Shown here: positions 12,054 through 27,200 of the stretch, piece after piece
How positions within the stretch are numbered: position 1 is the stretch's first letter
Layout: each line of letters opens with the position of its first letter
Source: Nereocystis luetkeana
Taxonomy: Eukaryota > Sar > Phaeophyceae > Laminariales > Laminariaceae
NCBI GenBank assembly: GCA_031213475.1
Contig: JARUPZ010000016.1
Coordinates: forward strand, 2,103,140 to 2,167,139
Reading direction: 5' to 3'
DNA length: 64,000 nt
Position numbers and translations under genes: made by a program
Notes under the pieces: generated by a model
What the model saw: the letters and a program-made list of their open reading frames with translations, nothing else
Database searches by the model: none
Told to the model about the DNA's origin: nothing

Positions 12054-15021
12054 ACCTTTTTTTAGGGGAGAGAGAGAAAGGGACGGGGGGTGAGAGCTGC
12101 AGGACCGATAGTAGCGCCACGCTCAGGAAACACTGCTCGAAACAAACAAAACAAGCGAAACAAAAAATTAAAACAGGAAAACAAAGAAACAAAAAAAATC
12201 AAAGCGAAACTAAAACAAGAAGGAGGAAAAAAAAGACCGCTTCAAAAACAAAATACAAAAAACGTACACTACTCGTCGCTGCAATACGAGGCTACGTACG
12301 TCTACGCTACGTGCAGGTCGGCCGCGCGCGCACAAGACTCAACGGCACCATCAACAAAATAATCCCACTAGTAACGCAAGCAAGCACTCAAACTCCCTGC
12401 CCTATGCCGCCCTGCCCAACCAGGAAGTCCAGGACGATGATGGCCCCCAGGTAGTCCATGACGATCCAGACGCCTGTCGAAAAAAAGAGACGCGAGGGCG
12501 GGAGCGAGCAGGCCCACCGAGGCGATAATGCCTCGGAGCAAGAAAAAACACTGAAAATGGCCTGCCCGCTCCCCCCGCAGACGACACGCGGAAAGAGTCA
12601 GGATGAACAGCCTAGCGGCGGAGTAGGGCATGCTACCATACCAACAGCGCCACTTGTGACACAACCTAAATCTCAAAACCTAGCAATCTCGCGATAAACC
12701 CGACACGGCGCCAAACCCGTACGCTCGCCCGGCATGACGCTTCCAAATTTCTGAGCGCAGGATTTACATGCCCACGACCATCTCGCCGCCCACAAAGACT
12801 CAAAGACCACAAAAACACCCAAGCCCAGACTCACACCAACCCCGACCGACACAGCGCTTGAATTTCAAGTAGCGAACATTTCCATGCCAACCCGGACCCG
12901 TACCCTCACCCGGCATGGCGCTACCGAATTTCTGAGCGCAGGATTTACATGCCCACGACCCTCTCGCCGCCCACAAAGACTCAAAGACCACAAAAACACC
13001 CAAGCCCAGACTCACACCAACCCCGACCGACACAGCGCTTGAATTTCAAGTAGCGAACATTTCCATGCCAACCCGGACCCGTACCCTCACCCGGCATGGC
13101 GCTACCGAATTTCTGAGCGCAGGATTTACATGCCCACGACCCTCTCGCCGCCCACAAAGACTCAAAGACCACAAAAACACCCAAGCCCAGACTCACACCA
13201 ACCCCGACCGACACAGCGCTTGAATTTCAAGTAGCGAACATTTCCATGCCAGCCCGGACCCGTACCCTCACCCGGCATGGCGCTACCGAATTTCTGAGCG
13301 CAGGATTTACATGCCCACGACCCTCTCCCCGCCCACAAAAACACAAAATCTCACAACCAAGCAGACTCACGCTATCTACCTGGACACGGCGCTCAAATTT
13401 CCAAGAGCAAATTCACGTGCCCTTAATTTCTACAAAGACAACGCCAGAAAACGACAACACCATACAACAAACAGAAACTTAGCTGACAGCTCTTGGAGTC
13501 CAGCCCGCAGATCTTCATCTTGGCCGCCTTGAAGCACACCTTTTTTTAGGGGAGAGAGAGAAAGGGACGGGGGGTGAGAGCTGCAGGACCGATAGTAGCG
13601 CCACGCTCAGGAAACACTGCTCGAAACAAACAAAACAAGCGAAACAAAAAATTAAAACAGGAAAACAAAGAAACAAAAAAAATCAAAGCGAAACTAAAAC
13701 AAGAAGGAGGAAAAAAAAGACCGCTTCAAAAACAAAAAACAAAAAACGTACACTACTCGTCGCTGCAATACGAGGCTACGTACGTCTACGCTACGTGCAG
13801 GTCGGCCGCGCGCGCACAAGACTCAACGGCACCATCAACAAAATAATCCCACTAGTAACGCAAGCAAGCACTCAAACTCCCTGCCCTATGCCGCCCTGCC
13901 CAACCAGGAAGTCCAGGACGATGATGGCCCCCAGGTAGTCCATGACGATCCAGACGCCTGTCGAAAAAAAGAGACGCGAGGGCGGGAGCGAGCAGGCCCA
14001 CCGAGGCGATAATGCCTCGGAGCAAGAAAAAACACTGAAAATGGCCTGCCCGCTCCCCCCGCAGACGACACGCGGAAAGAGTCAGGATGAACAGCCTAGC
14101 GGCGGAGTAGGGCATGCTACCATACCAACAGCGCCACTTGTGACACAACCTAAATCTCAAAACCTAGCAATCTCGCGATAAACCCGACACGGCGCCAAAC
14201 CCGTACGCTCGCCCGGCATGACGCTTCCAAATTTCTGAGCGCAGGATTTACATGCCCACGACCATCTCGCCGCCCACAAAGACTCAAAGACCACAAAAAC
14301 ACCCAAGCCCAGACTCACACCAACCCCGACCGACACAGCGCTTGAATTTCAAGTAGCGAACATTTCCATGCCAACCCGGACCCGTACCCTCACCCGGCAT
14401 GGCGCTACCGAATTTCTGAGCGCAGGATTTACATGCCCACGACCCTCTCGCCGCCCACAAAGACTCAAAGACCACAAAAACACCCAAGCCCAGACTCACA
14501 CCAACCCCGACCGACACAGCGCTTGAATTTCAAGTAGCGAACATTTCCATGCCAACCCGGACCCGTACCCTCACCCGGCATGGCGCTACCGAATTTCTGA
14601 GCGCAGGATTTACATGCCCACGACCCTCTCGCCGCCCACAAAGACTCAAAGACCACAAAAACACCCAAGCCCAGACTCACACCAACCCCGACCGACACAG
14701 CGCTTGAATTTCAAGTAGCGAACATTTCCATGCCAACCCGGACCCGTACCCTCACCCGGCATGGCGCTACCGAATTTCTGAGCGCAGGATTTACATGCCC
14801 ACGACCCTCTCCCCGCCCACAAAAACACAAAATCTCACAACCAAGCAGACTCACGCTATCTACCTGGACACGGCGCTCAAATTTCCAAGAGCAAATTCAC
14901 GTGCCCTTAATTTCTACAAAGACAACGCCAGAAAACGACAACACCATACAACAAACAGAAACTTAGCTGACAGCTCTTGGAGTCCAGCCCGCAGATCTTC
15001 ATCTTGGCCGCCTTGAAGCAC

Positions 15022-18000
15022 ACCTTTTTTTAGGGGAGAGAGAGAAAGGGACGGGGGGTGAGAGCTGCAGTACCGATAGTAGCGCCACGCTCAGGAAACA
15101 CTGCTCGAAACAAACAAAACAAGCGAAACAAAAAATTAAAACAGGAAAACAAAGAAACAAAAAAAATCAAAGCGAAACTAAAACAAGAAGGAGGAAAAAA
15201 AAGACCGCTTCAAAAACAAAAAACAAAAAACGTACACTACTCGTCGCTGCAATACGAGGCTACGTACGTCTACGCTACGTGCAGGTCGGCCGCGCGCGCA
15301 CAAGACTCAACGGCACCATCAACAAAATAATCCCACTAGTAACGCAAGCAAGCACTCAAACTCCCTGCCCTATGCCGCCCTGCCCAACCAGGAAGTCCAG
15401 GACGATGATGGCCCCCAGGTAGTCCATGACGATCCAGACGCCTGTCGAAAAAAAGAGACGCGAGGGCGGGAGCGAGCAGGCCCACCGAGGCGATAATGCC
15501 TCGGAGCAAGAAAAAACACTAAAAATGGCCTGCCCGCTCCCCCCGCAGACGACACGCGGAAAGAGTCAGGATGAACAGCCTAGCGGCGGAGTAGGGCATG
15601 CTACCATACCAACAGCGCCACTTGTGACACAACCTAAATCTCAAAACCTAGCAATCTCGCGATAAACCCGACACGGCGCCAAACCCGTACGCTCGCCCGG
15701 CATGACGCTTCCAAATTTCTGAGCGCAGGATTTACATGCCCACGACCATCTCGCCGCCCACAAAGACTCAAAGACCACAAAAACACCCAAGCCCAGACTC
15801 ACACCAACCCCGACCGACACAGCGCTTGAATTTCAAGTAGCGAACATTTCCATGCCAACCCGGACCCGTACCCTCACCCGGCATGGCGCTACCGAATTTC
15901 TGAGCGCAGGATTTACATGCCCACGACCCTCTCGCCGCCCACAAAGACTCAAAGACCACAAAAACACCCAAGCCCAGACTCACACCAACCCCGACCGACA
16001 CAGCGCTTGAATTTCAAGTAGCGAACATTTCCATGCCAACCCGGACCCGTACCCTCACCCGGCATGGCGCTACCGAATTTCTGAGCGCAGGATTTACATG
16101 CCCACGACCCTCTCGCCGCCCACAAAGACTCAAAGACCACAAAAACACCCAAGCCCAGACTCACACCAACCCCGACCGACACAGCGCTTGAATTTCAAGT
16201 AGCGAACATTTCCATGCCAACCCGGACCCGTACCCTCACCCGGCATGGCGCTACCGAATTTCTGAGCGCAGGATTTACATGCCCACGACCATCTCGCCGC
16301 CCACAAAGACTCAAAGACCACAAAAACACCCAAGCCCAGACTCACACCAACCCCGACCGACACAGCGCTTGAATTTCAAGTAGCGAACATTTCCATGCCA
16401 ACCCGGACCCGTACCCTCACCCGGCATGGCGCTACCGAATTTCTGAGCGCAGGATTTACATGCCCACGACCCTCTCGCCGCCCACAAAGACTCAAAGACC
16501 ACAAAAACACCCAAGCCCAGACTCACACCAACCCCGACCGACACAGCGCTTGAATTTCAAGTAGCGAACATTTCCATGCCAACCCGGACCCGTACCCTCA
16601 CCCGGCATGGCGCTACCGAATTTCTGAGCGCAGGATTTACATGCCCACGACCCTCTCCCCGCCCACAAAAACAAAAAATCTCACAACCAAGCAGACTCAC
16701 GCTATCTACCTGGACACGGCGCTCAAATTTCCAAGAGCAAATTCACGTGCCCTTAATTTCTACAAAGACAACGCCAGAAAACGACAACACCATACAACAA
16801 ACAGAAACTTAGCTGACAGCTCTTGGAGTCCAGCCCGCAGATCTTCATCTTGGCCGCCTTGAAGCACACCTTTTTTTAGGGGAGAGAGAGAAAGGGACGG
16901 GGGGTGAGAGCTGCAGTACCGATAGTAGCGCCACGCTCAGGAAACACTGCTCGAAACAAACAAAACAAGCGAAACAAAAAATTAAAACAGGAAAACAAAG
17001 AAACAAAAAAAATCAAAGCGAAACTAAAACAAGAAGGGGGAAAAAAAAGACCGCTTCAAAAAAAATATACAAAAAACGTACACTACTCGTCGCTGCAATA
17101 CGAGGCTACGTACGTCTACGCTACGTGCAGGTCGGCCGCGCGCGCACAAGACTCAACGGCACCATCAACAAAATAATCCCACTAGTAACGCAAGCAAGCA
17201 CTCAAACTCCCTGCCCTATGCCGCCCTGCCCAACCAGGAAGTCCAGGACGATGATGGCCCCCAGGTAGTCCATGACGATCCAGACGCCTGTCGAAAAAAA
17301 GAGACGCGAGGGCGGGAGCGAGCAGGCCCACCGAGGCGATAATGCCTCGGAGCAAGAAAAAACACTAAAAATGGCCTGCCCGCTCCCCCCGCAGACGACA
17401 CGCGGAAAGAGTCAGGATGAACAGCCTAGCGGCGGAGTAGGGCATGCTACCATACCAACAGCGCCACTTGTGACACAACCTAAATCTCAAAACCTAGCAA
17501 TCTCGCGATAAACCCGACACGGCGCCAAACCCGTACGCTCGCCCGGCATGACGCTTCCAAATTTCTGAGCGCAGGATTTACATGCCCACGACCATCTCGC
17601 CGCCCACAAAGACTCAAAGACCACAAAAACACCCAAGCCCAGACTCACACCAACCCCGACCGACACAGCGCTTGAATTTCAAGTAGCGAACATTTCCATG
17701 CCAACCCGGACCCGTACCCTCACCCGGCATGGCGCTACCGAATTTCTGAGCGCAGGATTTACATGCCCACGACCATCTCGCCGCCCACAAAGACTCAAAG
17801 ACCACAAAAACACCCAAGCCCAGACTCACACCAACCCCGACCGACACAGCGCTTGAATTTCAAGTAGCGAACATTTCCATGCCAACCCGGACCCGTACCC
17901 TCACCCGGCATGGCGCTACCGAATTTCTGAGCGCAGGATTTACATGCCCACGACCCTCTCGCCGCCCACAAAGACTCAAAGACCACAAAAACACCCAAGC

Positions 18001-21000
18001 CCAGACTCACACCAACCCCGACCGACACAGCGCTTGAATTTCAAGTAGCGAACATTTCCATGCCAACCCGGACCCGTACCCTCACCCGGCATGGCGCTAC
18101 CGAATTTCTGAGCGCAGGATTTACATGCCCACGACCATCTCGCCGCCCACAAAGACTCAAAGACCACAAAAACACCCAAGCCCAGACTCACACCAACCCC
18201 GACCGACACAGCGCTTGAATTTCAAGTAGCGAACATTTCCATGCCAACCCGGACCCGTACCCTCACCCGGCATGGCGCTACCGAATTTCTGAGCGCAGGA
18301 TTTACATGCCCACGACCCTCTCGCCGCCCACAAAGACTCAAAGACCACAAAAACACCCAAGCCCAGACTCACACCAACCCCGACCGACACAGCGCTTGAA
18401 TTTCAAGTAGCGAACATTTCCATGCCAACCCGGACCCGTACCCTCACCCGGCATGGCGCTACCGAATTTCTGAGCGCAGGATTTACATGCCCACGACCCT
18501 CTCCCCGCCCACAAAAACACAAAATCTCACAACCAAGCAGACTCACGCTATCTACCTGGACACGGCGCTCAAATTTCCAAGAGCAAATTCACGTGCCCTT
18601 AATTTCTACAAAGACAACGCCAGAAAACGACAACACCATACAACAAACAGAAACTTAGCTGACAGCTCTTGGAGTCCAGCCCGCAGATCTTCATCTTGGC
18701 CGCCTTGAAGCACACCTTTTTTTAGGGGAGAGAGAGAAAGGGACGGGGGGTGAGAGCTGCAGTACCGATAGTAGCGCCACGCTCAGGAAACACTGCTCGA
18801 AACAAACAAAACAAGCGAAACAAAAAATTAAAACAGGAAAACAAAGAAACAAAAAAAATCAAAGCGAAACTAAAACAAGAAGGGGGAAAAAAAAGACCGC
18901 TTCAAAAAAAATATACAAAAAACGTACACTACTCGTCGCTGCAATACGAGGCTACGTACGTCTACGCTACGTGCAGGTCGGCCGCGCGCGCACAAGACTC
19001 AACGGCACCATCAACAAAATAATCCCACTAGTAACGCAAGCAAGCACTCAAACTCCCTGCCCTATGCCGCCCTGCCCAACCAGGAAGTCCAGGACGATGA
19101 TGGCCCCCAGGTAGTCCATGACGATCCAGACGCCTGTCGAAAAAAAGAGACGCGAGGGCGGGAGCGAGCAGGCCCACCGAGGCGATAATGCCTCGGAGCA
19201 AGAAAAAACACTAAAAATGGCCTGCCCGCTCCCCCCGCAGACGACACGCGGAAAGAGTCAGGATGAACAGCCTAGCGGCGGAGTAGGGCATGCTACCATA
19301 CCAACAGCGCCACTTGTGACACAACCTAAATCTCAAAACCTAGCAATCTCGCGATAAACCCGACACGGCGCCAAACCCGTACGCTCGCCCGGCATGACGC
19401 TTCCAAATTTCTGAGCGCAGGATTTACATGCCCACGACCATCTCGCCGCCCACAAAGACTCAAAGACCACAAAAACACCCAAGCCCAGACTCACACCAAC
19501 CCCGACCGACACAGCGCTTGAATTTCAAGTAGCGAACATTTCCATGCCAACCCGGACCCGTACCCTCACCCGGCATGGCGCTACCGAATTTCTGAGCGCA
19601 GGATTTACATGCCCACGACCATCTCGCCACAAAGACTCAAAGACCACAAAAACACCCAAGCCCAGACTCACACCAACCCCGACCGACACAGCGCTTGAAT
19701 TTCAAGTAGCGAACATTTCCATGCCAACCCGGACCCGTACCCTCGCCCGGCATGGCGCTACCGAATTTCTGAGCGCAGGATCTACATGCCCACGACCCTC
19801 TCGCCGCCCACAAAGACTCAAAGACCACAAAAACACCCAAGCCCAGACTCACACCAACCCCGACCGACACAGCGCTTGAATTTCAAGTAGCGAACATTTC
19901 CATGCCAACCCGGACCCGTACCCTCACCCGGCATGGCGCTACCGAATTTCTGAGCGCAGGATTTACATGCCCACGACCATCTCGCCGCCCACAAAGACTC
20001 AAAGACCACAAAAACACCCAAGCCCAGACTCACACCAACCCCGACCGACACAGCGCTTGAATTTCAAGTAGCGAACATTTCCATGCCAACCCGGACCCGT
20101 ACCCTCACCCGGCATGGCGCTACCGAATTTCTGAGCGCAGGATTTACATGCCCACGACCCTCTCGCCGCCCACAAAGACTCAAAGACCACAAAAACACCC
20201 AAGCCCAGACTCACACCAACCCCGACCGACACAGCGCTTGAATTTCAAGTAGCGAACATTTCCATGCCAACCCGGACCCGTACCCTCACCCGGCATGGCG
20301 CTACCGAATTTCTGAGCGCAGGATTTACATGCCCACGACCCTCTCCCCGCCCACAAAAACAAAAAATCTCACAACCAAGCAGACTCACGCTATCTACCTG
20401 GACACGGCGCTCAAATTTCCAAGAGCAAATTCACGTGCCCTTAATTTCTACAAAGACAACGCCAGAAAACGACAACACCATACAACAAACAGAAACTTAG
20501 CTGACAGCTCTTGGAGTCCAGCCCGCAGATCTTCATCTTGGCCGCCTTGAAGCACACCTTTTTTTAGGGGAGAGAGAGAAAGGGACGGGGGGTGAGAGCT
20601 GCAGTACCGATAGTAGCGCCACGCTCAGGAAACACTGCTCGAAACAAACAAAACAAGCGAAACAAAAAATTAAAACAGGAAAACAAAGAAACAAAAAAAA
20701 TCAAAGCGAAACTAAAACAAGAAGGGGGAAAAAAAAGACCGCTTCAAAAAAAATATACAAAAAACGTACACTACTCGTCGCTGCAATACGAGGCTACGTA
20801 CGTCTACGCTACGTGCAGGTCGGCCGCGCGCGCACAAGACTCAACGGCACCATCAACAAAATAATCCCACTAGTAACGCAAGCAAGCACTCAAACTCCCT
20901 GCCCTATGCCGCCCTGCCCAACCAGGAAGTCCAGGACGATGATGGCCCCCAGGTAGTCCATGACGATCCAGACGCCTGTCGAAAAAAAGAGACGCGAGGG

Positions 21001-24000
21001 CGGGAGCGAGCAGGCCCACCGAGGCGATAATGCCTCGGAGCAAGAAAAAACACTAAAAATGGCCTGCCCGCTCCCCCCGCAGACGACACGCGGAAAGAGT
21101 CAGGATGAACAGCCTAGCGGCGGAGTAGGGCATGCTACCATACCAACAGCGCCACTTGTGACACAACCTAAATCTCAAAACCTAGCAATCTCGCGATAAA
21201 CCCGACACGGCGCCAAACCCGTACGCTCGCCCGGCATGACGCTTCCAAATTTCTGAGCGCAGGATTTACATGCCCACGACCATCTCGCCGCCCACAAAGA
21301 CTCAAAGACCACAAAAACACCCAAGCCCAGACTCACACCAACCCCGACCGACACAGCGCTTGAATTTCAAGTAGCGAACATTTCCATGCCAACCCGGACC
21401 CGTACCCTCACCCGGCATGGCGCTACCGAATTTCTGAGCGCAGGATTTACATGCCCACGACCATCTCGCCGCCCACAAAGACTCAAAGACCACAAAAACA
21501 CCCAAGCCCAGACTCACACCAACCCCGACCGACACAGCGCTTGAATTTCAAGTAGCGAACATTTCCATGCCAACCCGGACCCGTACCCTCACCCGGCATG
21601 GCGCTACCGAATTTCTGAGCGCAGGATTTACATGCCCACGACCCTCTCGCCGCCCACAAAGACTCAAAGACCACAAAAACACCCAAGCCCAGACTCACAC
21701 CAACCCCGACCGACACAGCGCTTGAATTTCAAGTAGCGAACATTTCCATGCCAACCCGGACCCGTACCCTCACCCGGCATGGCGCTACCGAATTTCTGAG
21801 CGCAGGATTTACATGCCCACGACCATCTCGCCGCCCACAAAGACTCAAAGACCACAAAAACACCCAAGCCCAGACTCACACCAACCCCGACCGACACAGC
21901 GCTTGAATTTCAAGTAGCGAACATTTCCATGCCAACCCGGACCCGTACCCTCACCCGGCATGGCGCTACCGAATTTCTGAGCGCAGGATTTACATGCCCA
22001 CGACCCTCTCGCCGCCCACAAAGACTCAAAGACCACAAAAACACCCAAGCCCAGACTCACACCAACCCCGACCGACACAGCGCTTGAATTTCAAGTAGCG
22101 AACATTTCCATGCCAACCCGGACCCGTACCCTCACCCGGCATGGCGCTACCGAATTTCTGAGCGCAGGATTTACATGCCCACGACCCTCTCCCCGCCCAC
22201 AAAAACAAAAAATCTCACAACCAAGCAGACTCACGCTATCTACCTGGACACGGCGCTCAAATTTCCAAGAGCAAATTCACGTGCCCTTAATTTCTACAAA
22301 GACAACGCCAGAAAACGACAACACCATACAACAAACAGAAACTTAGCTGACAGCTCTTGGAGTCCAGCCCGCAGATCTTCATCTTGGCCGCCTTGAAGCA
22401 CACCTTTTTTTAGGGGAGAGAGAGAAAGGGACGGGGGGTGAGAGCTGCAGTACCGATAGTAGCGCCACGCTCAGGAAACACTGCTCGAAACAAACAAAAC
22501 AAGCGAAACAAAAAATTAAAACAGGAAAACAAAGAAACAAAAAAAATCAAAGCGAAACTAAAACAAGAAGGGGGAAAAAAAAGACCGCTTCAAAAAAAAT
22601 ATACAAAAAACGTACACTACTCGTCGCTGCAATACGAGGCTACGTACGTCTACGCTACGTGCAGGTCGGCCGCGCGCGCACAAGACTCAACGGCACCATC
22701 AACAAAATAATCCCACTAGTAACGCAAGCAAGCACTCAAACTCCCTGCCCTATGCCGCCCTGCCCAACCAGGAAGTCCAGGACGATGATGGCCCCCAGGT
22801 AGTCCATGACGATCCAGACGCCTGTCGAAAAAAAGAGACGCGAGGGCGGGAGCGAGCAGGCCCACCGAGGCGATAATGCCTCGGAGCAAGAAAAAACACT
22901 AAAAATGGCCTGCCCGCTCCCCCCGCAGACGACACGCGGAAAGAGTCAGGATGAACAGCCTAGCGGCGGAGTAGGGCATGCTACCATACCAACAGCGCCA
23001 CTTGTGACACAACCTAAATCTCAAAACCTAGCAATCTCGCGATAAACCCGACACGGCGCCAAACCCGTACGCTCGCCCGGCATGACGCTTCCAAATTTCT
23101 GAGCGCAGGATTTACATGCCCACGACCATCTCGCCGCCCACAAAGACTCAAAGACCACAAAAACACCCAAGCCCAGACTCACACCAACCCCGACCGACAC
23201 AGCGCTTGAATTTCAAGTAGCGAACATTTCCATGCCAACCCGGACCCGTACCCTCACCCGGCATGGCGCTACCGAATTTCTGAGCGCAGGATTTACATGC
23301 CCACGACCATCTCGCCGCCCACAAAGACTCAAAGACCACAAAAACACCCAAGCCCAGACTCACACCAACCCCGACCGACACAGCGCTTGAATTTCAAGTA
23401 GCGAACATTTCCATGCCAACCCGGACCCGTACCCTCACCCGGCATGGCGCTACCGAATTTCTGAGCGCAGGATTTACATGCCCACGACCCTCTCGCCGCC
23501 CACAAAGACTCAAAGACCACAAAAACACCCAAGCCCAGACTCACACCAACCCCGACCGACACAGCGCTTGAATTTCAAGTAGCGAACATTTCCATGCCAA
23601 CCCGGACCCGTACCCTCACCCGGCATGGCGCTACCGAATTTCTGAGCGCAGGATTTACATGCCCACGACCATCTCGCCGCCCACAAAGACTCAAAGACCA
23701 CAAAAACACCCAAGCCCAGACTCACACCAACCCCGACCGACACAGCGCTTGAATTTCAAGTAGCGAACATTTCCATGCCAACCCGGACCCGTACCCTCAC
23801 CCGGCATGGCGCTACCGAATTTCTGAGCGCAGGATTTACATGCCCACGACCCTCTCGCCGCCCACAAAGACTCAAAGACCACAAAAACACCCAAGCCCAG
23901 ACTCACACCAACCCCGACCGACACAGCGCTTGAATTTCAAGTAGCGAACATTTCCATGCCAACCCGGACCCGTACCCTCACCCGGCATGGCGCTACCGAA

Positions 24001-24244
24001 TTTCTGAGCGCAGGATTTACATGCCCACGACCCTCTCCCCGCCCACAAAAACAAAAAATCTCACAACCAAGCAGACTCACGCTATCTACCTGGACACGGC
24101 GCTCAAATTTCCAAGAGCAAATTCACGTGCCCTTAATTTCTACAAAGACAACGCCAGAAAACGACAACACCATACAACAAACAGAAACTTAGCTGACAGC
24201 TCTTGGAGTCCAGCCCGCAGATCTTCATCTTGGCCGCCTTGAAG
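15022..24244. repeat. Cluster of five long satellite units (five 181-bp copies each)
   Basis: Consecutive units at 15022, 16868, 18714, 20556 and 22402 are 1842-1846 bp, with five subrepeats each (blocks 15734-16638, 17580-18484, 19426-20326, 21268-22172, 23114-24018). A marker base (CCATCTCG or CCCTCTCG) distinguishes copies. The units at 16868, 20556 and 22402 read A A C A C and the unit at 15022 reads A C C A C. The long form thus looks like a three-copy block with an A-C pair (362 bp) duplicated. The unit at 18714 has a 4-bp deletion in its second copy (near 19628) and extra substitutions near 19745 and 19782. Confidence 0.93.
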
Positions 24245-27200
24245 ACCTTTTTTTAGGGGAGAGAGAGAAAGGGACGGGGGGTGAGAGCTGCAGTACCGAT
24301 AGTAGCGCCACGCTCAGGAAACACTGCTCGAAACAAACAAAACAAGCGAAACAAAAAATTAAAACAGGAAAACAAAGAAACAAAAAAAATCAAAGCGAAA
24401 CTAAAACAAGAAGGGGGAAAAAAAAGACCGCTTCAAAAAAAATATACAAAAAACGTACACTACTCGTCGCTGCAATACGAGGCTACGTACGTCTACGCTA
24501 CGTGCAGGTCGGCCGCGCGCGCACAAGACTCAACGGCACCATCAACAAAATAATCCCACTAGTAACGCAAGCAAGCACTCAAACTCCCTGCCCTATGCCG
24601 CCCTGCCCAACCAGGAAGTCCAGGACGATGATGGCCCCCAGGTAGTCCATGACGATCCAGACGCCTGTCGAAAAAAAGAGACGCGAGGGCGGGAGCGAGC
24701 AGGCCCACCGAGGCGATAATGCCTCGGAGCAAGAAAAAACACTAAAAATGGCCTGCCCGCTCCCCCCGCAGACGACACGCGGAAAGAGTCAGGATGAACA
24801 GCCTAGCGGCGGAGTAGGGCATGCTACCATACCAACAGCGCCACTTGTGACACAACCTAAATCTCAAAACCTAGCAATCTCGCGATAAACCCGACACGGC
24901 GCCAAACCCGTACGCTCGCCCGGCATGACGCTTCCAAATTTCTGAGCGCAGGATTTACATGCCCACGACCATCTCGCCGCCCACAAAGACTCAAAGACCA
25001 CAAAAACACCCAAGCCCAGACTCACACCAACCCCGACCGACACAGCGCTTGAATTTCAAGTAGCGAACATTTCCATGCCAACCCGGACCCGTACCCTCAC
25101 CCGGCATGGCGCTACCGAATTTCTGAGCGCAGGATTTACATGCCCACGACCATCTCGCCGCCCACAAAGACTCAAAGACCACAAAAACACCCAAGCCCAG
25201 ACTCACACCAACCCCGACCGACACAGCGCTTGAATTTCAAGTAGCGAACATTTCCATGCCAACCCGGACCCGTACCCTCACCCGGCATGGCGCTACCGAA
25301 TTTCTGAGCGCAGGATTTACATGCCCACGACCCTCTCGCCGCCCACAAAGACTCAAAGACCACAAAAACACCCAAGCCCAGACTCACACCAACCCCGACC
25401 GACACAGCGCTTGAATTTCAAGTAGCGAACATTTCCATGCCAACCCGGACCCGTACCCTCACCCGGCATGGCGCTACCGAATTTCTGAGCGCAGGATTTA
25501 CATGCCCACGACCCTCTCCCCGCCCACAAAAACAAAAAATCTCACAACCAAGCAGACTCACGCTATCTACCTGGACACGGCGCTCAAATTTCCAAGAGCA
25601 AATTCACGTGCCCTTAATTTCTACAAAGACAACGCCAGAAAACGACAACACCATACAACAAACAGAAACTTAGCTGACAGCTCTTGGAGTCCAGCCCGCA
25701 GATCTTCATCTTGGCCGCCTTGAAGCACACCTTTTTTTAGGGGAGAGAGAGAAAGGGACGGGGGGTGAGAGCTGCAGTACCGATAGTAGCGCCACGCTCA
25801 GGAAACACTGCTCGAAACAAACAAAACAAGCGAAACAAAAAATTAAAACAGGAAAACAAAGAAACAAAAAAAATCAAAGCGAAACTAAAACAAGAAGGGG
25901 GAAAAAAAAGACCGCTTCAAAAAAAATATACAAAAAACGTACACTACTCGTCGCTGCAATACGAGGCTACGTACGTCTACGCTACGTGCAGGTCGGCCGC
26001 GCGCGCACAAGACTCAACGGCACCATCAACAAAATAATCCCACTAGTAACGCAAGCAAGCACTCAAACTCCCTGCCCTATGCCGCCCTGCCCAACCAGGA
26101 AGTCCAGGACGATGATGGCCCCCAGGTAGTCCATGACGATCCAGACGCCTGTCGAAAAAAAGAGACGCGAGGGCGGGAGCGAGCAGGCCCACCGAGGCGA
26201 TAATGCCTCGGAGCAAGAAAAAACACTAAAAATGGCCTGCCCGCTCCCCCCGCAGACGACACGCGGAAAGAGTCAGGATGAACAGCCTAGCGGCGGAGTA
26301 GGGCATGCTACCATACCAACAGCGCCACTTGTGACACAACCTAAATCTCAAAACCTAGCAATCTCGCGATAAACCCGACACGGCGCCAAACCCGTACGCT
26401 CGCCCGGCATGACGCTTCCAAATTTCTGAGCGCAGGATTTACATGCCCACGACCATCTCGCCGCCCACAAAGACTCAAAGACCACAAAAACACCCAAGCC
26501 CAGACTCACACCAACCCCGACCGACACAGCGCTTGAATTTCAAGTAGCGAACATTTCCATGCCAACCCGGACCCGTACCCTCACCCGGCATGGCGCTACC
26601 GAATTTCTGAGCGCAGGATTTACATGCCCACGACCATCTCGCCGCCCACAAAGACTCAAAGACCACAAAAACACCCAAGCCCAGACTCACACCAACCCCG
26701 ACCGACACAGCGCTTGAATTTCAAGTAGCGAACATTTCCATGCCAACCCGGACCCGTACCCTCACCCGGCATGGCGCTACCGAATTTCTGAGCGCAGGAT
26801 TTACATGCCCACGACCCTCTCGCCGCCCACAAAGACTCAAAGACCACAAAAACACCCAAGCCCAGACTCACACCAACCCCGACCGACACAGCGCTTGAAT
26901 TTCAAGTAGCGAACATTTCCATGCCAACCCGGACCCGTACCCTCACCCGGCATGGCGCTACCGAATTTCTGAGCGCAGGATTTACATGCCCACGACCCTC
27001 TCCCCGCCCACAAAAACAAAAAATCTCACAACCAAGCAGACTCACGCTATCTACCTGGACACGGCGCTCAAATTTCCAAGAGCAAATTCACGTGCCCTTA
27101 ATTTCTACAAAGACAACGCCAGAAAACGACAACACCATACAACAAACAGAAACTTAGCTGACAGCTCTTGGAGTCCAGCCCGCAGATCTTCATCTTGGCC

